From IMG/VR virus record IMGVR_UViG_3300005264_000010, positions 1 to 64,000 of that record: 64,000 nucleotides of DNA, one strand, 5' to 3'. Shown here one piece after another: positions 60,355-64,000 of this stretch. The position numbers and the translations under genes are program-made. The notes below the pieces were generated by a model. That model saw only the letters and a list, made by a program, of their open reading frames with translations, searched no databases and was not told where the DNA came from. This DNA comes from a virus. Every line of letters begins with the position of its first letter. Position 1 is the first letter of the stretch.

Positions 60355-61416
60355 TCACCTCCAATGCCATAAAATATTATCAAATTCACCATAGGTTGGT
60401 ATCATAAATCCAGACATCATATTATGTATAATATCAATATTTAATTTCTTATTCTCTCTATTTTCATTTCTTTCAATTATTTCTTCATAACTAGTAGTAA
60501 ATATAACTGCTTCTTTCTTATAGTGTTTAGGTACTGAAGCTAACCATCTATTCCTGGCTTTTCTACTAATATTAGTCATATCTATTACAATATCTTTATT
60601 CTCTTTAATTGCTTTACTAAATCTTCTTTGTAGCTCTTTATCAATAGCTTTATGCTTATTAGTTATTGTAGCATAGTCCCAAGCTTCATTATAATTATCC
60701 ATTGGTGCTGTTTCCATTAAAATATCATCTCTTGAAATAATAGTTTCATCATTACTCCACATATAGTTATTAAGATAGCTACTTTTACCTGCGTTAGGCA
60801 CTCCAACTAGTAATTTAATAGTTCTAGTTTTCTTCATTTCAATTTTATCTTCAGCATTAATAATATCATTTTTAAATTTAATTATGTTACCCATAAATTC
60901 ATCACCATCATCAATATCTGTTATCCTACCATTATGATCACATTCAATATGTTGTATCAACTTTTCTAGTAGTGGTATATCTTTTTTACTCCAATAATTT
61001 CTAGTTTTCTTACCATGTTGATAAAAACTACCATGTAATGAGATAATAGATAATATATATGTTTTTTCTTCATTTGTCAAGTTAATTTTATTTAATATTC
61101 TATTTGCTAAGTGAAATGAATATCCTTCATGACCATTAAATCTTACTTTTTTCTTTTCTTCATCAACTTGTCTAGCTAAGGGTTTACCTATATCATGAAG
61201 TAGTGTAGATATTTGCACCAGCTTATCTACATTTCTATTCATTGCTTCTTTATATACCATTAGAGTGTGTGATAGTGTAGAATTTTCTATATGGAATGGA
61301 TTAATCGATTGATCATCATAGTAATGGTCAGTTTCTTTCATTTGATTTACTATATATGGTTCTTCTAAAATAAACCACTTTAAAAACTCTATTGGTGTTG
61401 TATATTCATATAACAT
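60355..61416 (-). CDS. HD-Pnk: HD phosphohydrolase fused to polynucleotide kinase
   Basis: 353 residues. N-terminal HD domain: LSHTLMVYKEA, LLHDIGKP (H74-D75) and SLHGSFYQ. C-terminal P-loop kinase: LLVGVPNAGKSSYLN (205-216), IISRDDIL, and lid NISRKARNRW. This is the domain order of the bacterial HD-Pnk family, which heals RNA ends by 5'-OH phosphorylation and removal of 2',3'-phosphates. T4 Pnkp uses a DxD phosphatase after the kinase instead. With the two RNA ligases it would repair nuclease-cut tRNA. Confidence 0.8.
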   Translation of the reverse strand: MLYEYTTPIEFLKWFILEEPYIVNQMKETDHYYDDQSINPFHIENSTLSHTLMVYKEAMNRNVDKLVQISTLLHDIGKPLARQVDEEKKKVRFNGHEGYSFHLANRILNKINLTNEEKTYILSIISLHGSFYQHGKKTRNYWSKKDIPLLEKLIQHIECDHNGRITDIDDGDEFMGNIIKFKNDIINAEDKIEMKKTRTIKLLVGVPNAGKSSYLNNYMWSNDETIISRDDILMETAPMDNYNEAWDYATITNKHKAIDKELQRRFSKAIKENKDIVIDMTNISRKARNRWLASVPKHYKKEAVIFTTSYEEIIERNENRENKKLNIDIIHNMMSGFMIPTYGEFDNILWHWR

Positions 61417-61427
61417 TATTTTCTCCT

Positions 61428-62087
61428 TTAAAATAATATTGCTTTACCTGATTTCATTCTAATTATATTTTCATCTGAGCAAGCATCATTTGCTATTGTA
61501 GATCCAAAATCATAAATATTAGTTGTAGTACCATCTGCATATATTCTTTTTAGTACATTATCAATAATACCATACACTCCACCACCTATCCAATCCACAA
61601 AACTATCGTCAATTAACTTACCATTCTCTAACCATAATTGATAATTATCAACACATTCAATATTATTTAAAATTTCACACCTACCAGAAAGAGAAATATA
61701 TCCTATTAATTCATTAGCAACCAATATTTCTAGCCCACCATTCATATCTATATCTAATGACAGTACATATTTGGGTTTCTCTTTACCCATACTATATCCA
61801 TCATCTGATAAATTAGGTTTTTCTTTTAGTTCTTCTAATATTTCATTTATAATACTTTTTCTTTCTTCTTGACTTAGCATTTTCATTTCTCCTCTCATTA
61901 ATTTTAAAAAATCATCCACTAAACTATCTTGATAAAATGGATCGTATCTACTCTCTGATATTTGTTTATGAACTATTGGATTTATAAAATATAATTTATT
62001 CATATATTTTTGACCAATCCTTAAATGGTCATTTTCTTTATGATATACTGCTTGTAATAATAATTCATATTCTGCTTCGTTTAGCAT
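61428..62087 (-). CDS. Hypothetical protein, 219 residues, probable in-frame join of two genes
   Basis: The first 65 residues (LNEAEYELLLQAVYHKENDH... DPFYQDSLVDDFLKLM) form a complete small phage protein type. Directly after, the DNA reads AATGAGAGGAGAAATGAAAATG, a perfect ribosome site with start codons, and the rest (MLSQEERKSIINEILEELKE onward) looks like a second protein. Either both are made from one frame by internal initiation, or a stop has been lost. Confidence 0.6.
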   Translation of the reverse strand: MLNEAEYELLLQAVYHKENDHLRIGQKYMNKLYFINPIVHKQISESRYDPFYQDSLVDDFLKLMRGEMKMLSQEERKSIINEILEELKEKPNLSDDGYSMGKEKPKYVLSLDIDMNGGLEILVANELIGYISLSGRCEILNNIECVDNYQLWLENGKLIDDSFVDWIGGGVYGIIDNVLKRIYADGTTTNIYDFGSTIANDACSDENIIRMKSGKAILF

Positions 62088-62089
62088 AA

Positions 62090-62149
62090 TTATTTTCCTA
62101 TATTTACTTTTCTTTTATCGATATTGCTAATTATAACATTTGGTTTCAT
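62090..62149 (-). CDS. Possible leader-size peptide, 19 residues
   Basis: MKPNVIISNIDKRKVNIGK after a very strong AGGAGGTG site. It fills the gap before the next gene. Too short to be sure. Confidence 0.3.
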   Translation of the reverse strand: MKPNVIISNIDKRKVNIGK

Positions 62150-62203
62150 TATATAACACCTCCTAGGTAATATTGCTAAAAGTTGCAGTGATAACACATT
62201 TTC

Positions 62204-62395
62204 TTATCTAAAATGCTCTAACTTGTTTTTAGATAAGATATCGTCCATTTCTCCCAAATCATTTTGAATATTAGAAACCATCAATATTATTCTATCAATT
62301 TCTTCTTCAGTGAATTTGTCGTAATCAATGAAATCAAAGGGAGTTATTTCTGCTAACTCAATAAACTTTTTTAAATATGTCTTAACTCTTTTCAC
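62204..62395 (-). CDS. Small helical protein, about 63 residues
   Basis: KRVKTYLKKFIELAEITPFD then EEEIDRIILMVSNIQNDLGE. GTG at 62395 chosen since GAGG lies six bases upstream; ATG at 62407 or 62431 would overlap the previous gene more. Confidence 0.5.
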   Translation of the reverse strand: MKRVKTYLKKFIELAEITPFDFIDYDKFTEEEIDRIILMVSNIQNDLGEMDDILSKNKLEHFR

Positions 62396-62585
62396 ACTTA
62401 ACCTCATTATTACATTTGCTCGCTTCAACAAGTAGGTTTTTCAACTCCGAAGCTAGCTTATATTCTTTTGTATTTTCAAGATTATTTCTTGATAATTTTT
62501 GTTGTAGATTCCATAATGTCTCGGAAAAATAATCAAAATTTAATTGTGTTCCTGAATTTAATAACCTTTCTTTTATTTTTTTCAT
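62382..62585 (-). CDS. Small helical protein, about 67 residues
   Basis: MKKIKERLLNSGTQLNFDYF start with TAGGAG upstream; amphipathic helices; not recognised. Confidence 0.55.
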   Translation of the reverse strand: MKKIKERLLNSGTQLNFDYFSETLWNLQQKLSRNNLENTKEYKLASELKNLLVEASKCNNEVKCEKS

Positions 62586-62587
62586 AA

Positions 62588-62953
62588 TTATTCTCCTACC
62601 CATAATAATTTTTCAATTACTCTTTGACTAGTTGCTACTTTCTGATCACCAAAATCAAATAGCTGTTCCATATAATCATTAAGTAGAGTAACTAAATCCC
62701 CGTCAAAACTAAATTCATCATATTCTGATTCTTCAATAGTTCCATCAGCAAAATCTCTAACAAAATTGAAGTGGTCAATTATTTCTGTTAATTCTTCAGT
62801 CAAATCTACTCTATCAACTAAATTAGATTTAATTAACATTTTATTTACTTTATAAAGTTGCCTTACTAAACTAATACAGATATTATTTATATGTTCAAAT
62901 GACTCATCATTATTAAACATATCTTTAATTCCAATTTTATACTTCCATTCCAT
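62588..62953 (-). CDS. Hypothetical early protein, 121 residues
   Basis: Helical acidic protein, first gene after an early promoter, AAGGAG before the ATG. Not recognised. Confidence 0.6.
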   Translation of the reverse strand: MEWKYKIGIKDMFNNDESFEHINNICISLVRQLYKVNKMLIKSNLVDRVDLTEELTEIIDHFNFVRDFADGTIEESEYDEFSFDGDLVTLLNDYMEQLFDFGDQKVATSQRVIEKLLWVGE

Positions 62954-62986
62954 TTTATTTCTCCTTTTAAATTAACTTACAAATGT

Positions 62987-63015
62987 AATATAATAATAAT
63001 TTTTAATAATGTCAA
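62987..63015 (-). promoter_or_regulatory. Sigma70-type early promoter
   Basis: Minus strand TTGACA (63015-63010), 17-bp spacer, TATATT (62992-62987); heads the long minus-strand early block. Confidence 0.8.
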
Positions 63016-63031
63016 GCTTTATTATTGAATT

Positions 63032-63039
63032 TATAAATA
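63032..63039 (+). promoter_or_regulatory. Late promoter
   Basis: TATAAATATAAATAAAA before the structural gene at 63077; back to back with the early promoter. Confidence 0.7.
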
Positions 63040-63076
63040 TAAATAAAACTAATATAAAAATTATGAGGTAAATCAG

Positions 63077-63670
63077 ATGGCAGTAATTAGTGTAGCACAA
63101 TATAATAATATTCATGTAGAAACAATTGGAGATCCAGATCCAATTACACTTGGATATACAATAAATGATTCAGTAGTTGGAAGTAATATAGTTGAGAATG
63201 AATATGAAATAACTCCTATAGTGGGAAATAATGATTTTGGTGCACTAACTTTTAGTAGTGCATACTATAAAGAATTATTCTATCTATATTTAGAAGTTGA
63301 TGGAGTAGATAAAGATCCAGCTCTTCAGGGTAGAAAAGCAATTAAGTTATCAATTCTATCTACCGATACAGTAAATGAAAAAGCAGTAAAACTAAATGAA
63401 TTGATTAATATGAGATTTAATAAATATTTTTCTTCAACAATTAGTGGGAATATTGTTACTATTAAATGTAATGAAAGAGGACCTGCTGAAGCTATTAAAG
63501 ATGGAAGTGGAACTACTTATAATTTTACTACATTAGCAAGACCTGCTTTAAAAAGAGTGAGTGGATATATATACGTAAAAAGAGACTCTGGTGAGACAAT
63601 TATTAGGGATAAGAAATATGTTTCTGTGATTGCTAACTTAGAAGATAATGCAATGTTGATGGGCTACTAG
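63077..63670 (+). CDS. Late structural protein, 197 residues
   Basis: Beta-rich, alanine/asparagine-containing (ARPALKRVSGYIYVKRDSGE), no motif recognised. Single-gene late unit with its own terminator; a head decoration or accessory virion protein is likely. Confidence 0.6.
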   Translation: MAVISVAQYNNIHVETIGDPDPITLGYTINDSVVGSNIVENEYEITPIVGNNDFGALTFSSAYYKELFYLYLEVDGVDKDPALQGRKAIKLSILSTDTVNEKAVKLNELINMRFNKYFSSTISGNIVTIKCNERGPAEAIKDGSGTTYNFTTLARPALKRVSGYIYVKRDSGETIIRDKKYVSVIANLEDNAMLMGY

Positions 63671-63682
63671 AAATATTAAATC

Positions 63683-63724
63683 AAAAATGTCTTACTTAAA
63701 TTCTCAAATAAGTAAGACATTTTT
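63683..63724. terminator. Bidirectional terminator
   Basis: 15-bp stem AAAAATGTCTTACTT / AAGTAAGACATTTTT between converging genes, with A- and T-rich flanks on both sides. Confidence 0.85.
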
Positions 63725-63731
63725 AATATTA

Positions 63732-64000
63732 CTAATAATTAGCTAATAGTAACAAAAATCCTATTACTGGTGGAACTACATAAAATACCCACCATCTATA
63801 CCAAATTAGCTTTCCATATATATTGAATGTTACATCATCAGTTTTAATATTCCATGTACCTTTATTCATCATTTCAAATAATACATTAGCTATTGCTGAG
63901 TGAGATAATACATCTATTAAACTTAATTCAGTAGTTAAATCCGACCTTCCTATCATATAAGATAAAAACATTAAACTCATTAAACCATGATAATCTAAAA
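63732..64000 (-). CDS. Membrane protein, cut by window edge
   Basis: At least 82 residues from an ATG at 63980, but the frame stays open to the window edge, so the true start may lie outside. One hydrophobic segment at the C-terminus (WWVFYVVPPVIGFLLLLANY). Function unknown. Confidence 0.5.
   Translation of the reverse strand, partial: LDYHGLMSLMFLSYMIGRSDLTTELSLIDVLSHSAIANVLFEMMNKGTWNIKTDDVTFNIYGKLIWYRWWVFYVVPPVIGFLLLLANY

Noticed and set aside
1-64000. tRNA genes and CRISPR arrays
   Set aside because: I saw no cloverleaf with a CCA-type end and no regularly spaced direct repeats; a tRNA-finding program was not available, so a cryptic tRNA cannot be excluded.

Overview
The window is part of a large, very AT-rich (roughly a quarter G+C by eye, not computed) T4-like tailed-phage genome. 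Recognisable T4-type virion genes are the tail tube gp19, prohead protease gp21, scaffold gp22, major capsid protein gp23, neck gp13, tail completion gp15, baseplate gp25 and gp54, and a gp26-like tail assembly gene. T4-type replication and RNA-repair genes are gp41 helicase, gp61 primase, RNase H, Dda, Rnl1 and Rnl2. Two promoter classes are visible: TATAAATA late boxes (as read by T4 gp55-type sigma factors) before virion genes, and TTGACA-17 bp-TATATT sigma70-type boxes before early operons. Lipoprotein signals and an SLT-type muramidase suggest a Gram-negative, low-GC host. The host cannot be named from this window.

Layout. 1-5.3 kb (+): end of a virion or core gene, a zinc-finger homing endonuclease, gp19, gp21, two small capsid-targeted proteins, gp22 and a disrupted gp23. 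5.4-10.1 kb: a Vsr-like endonuclease and a 1231-aa protein with a C-terminal PARP-type ADP-ribosyltransferase domain. 10.2-28.2 kb (+): early/middle operons with primase, a ClpP-like protease, a ThyX-like protein, NAD+-dependent DNA ligase, a guanylate-kinase-like kinase, an Hc1-like histone, RNase H, a macro-like protein and a Prs-like/Nampt-like NAD+ pair. 28.3-35.7 kb (+): gp13, a capsid-targeted protein, a tape-measure-like protein, two fibre-like proteins and gp15. 35.7-41 kb (-): RNA ligase 1 interrupted by a homing endonuclease, RNA ligase 2 and small early genes. 41.1-46.5 kb (+): baseplate genes with a likely programmed frameshift, and a basic core protein. An early-gene cluster on the minus strand sits inside this block. 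46.7-63 kb (-): many small early genes, a phosphoesterase, a third homing endonuclease, Dda, SLT lipoprotein, peptide deformylase, a DNA methyltransferase beside a decayed one, gp41 helicase and an HD-Pnk end-healing enzyme. 63-64 kb: a late structural gene and a membrane protein cut by the window edge.

How the genes fit together. At least six proteins start with versions of MKTIREFINE, matching the T4 capsid-targeting sequence (MKTYQEFIAE) that gp21 cleaves after Ile/Leu-x-Glu. The window therefore appears to encode a set of capsid-packaged proteins that would enter the cell with the DNA, including a giant PARP-type enzyme with a complete His-Tyr-Glu triad. The phage also carries NAD+-rebuilding genes, an NAD+-dependent ligase, and an RNA-repair set (two RNA ligases plus HD-Pnk). 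This fits a phage that modifies host targets with NAD+ and resists NAD+-depleting and RNA-cutting defences. Three homing endonucleases are each preceded by the same three-stem RNA fold, and one insertion left a duplicated start of the RNA ligase gene.
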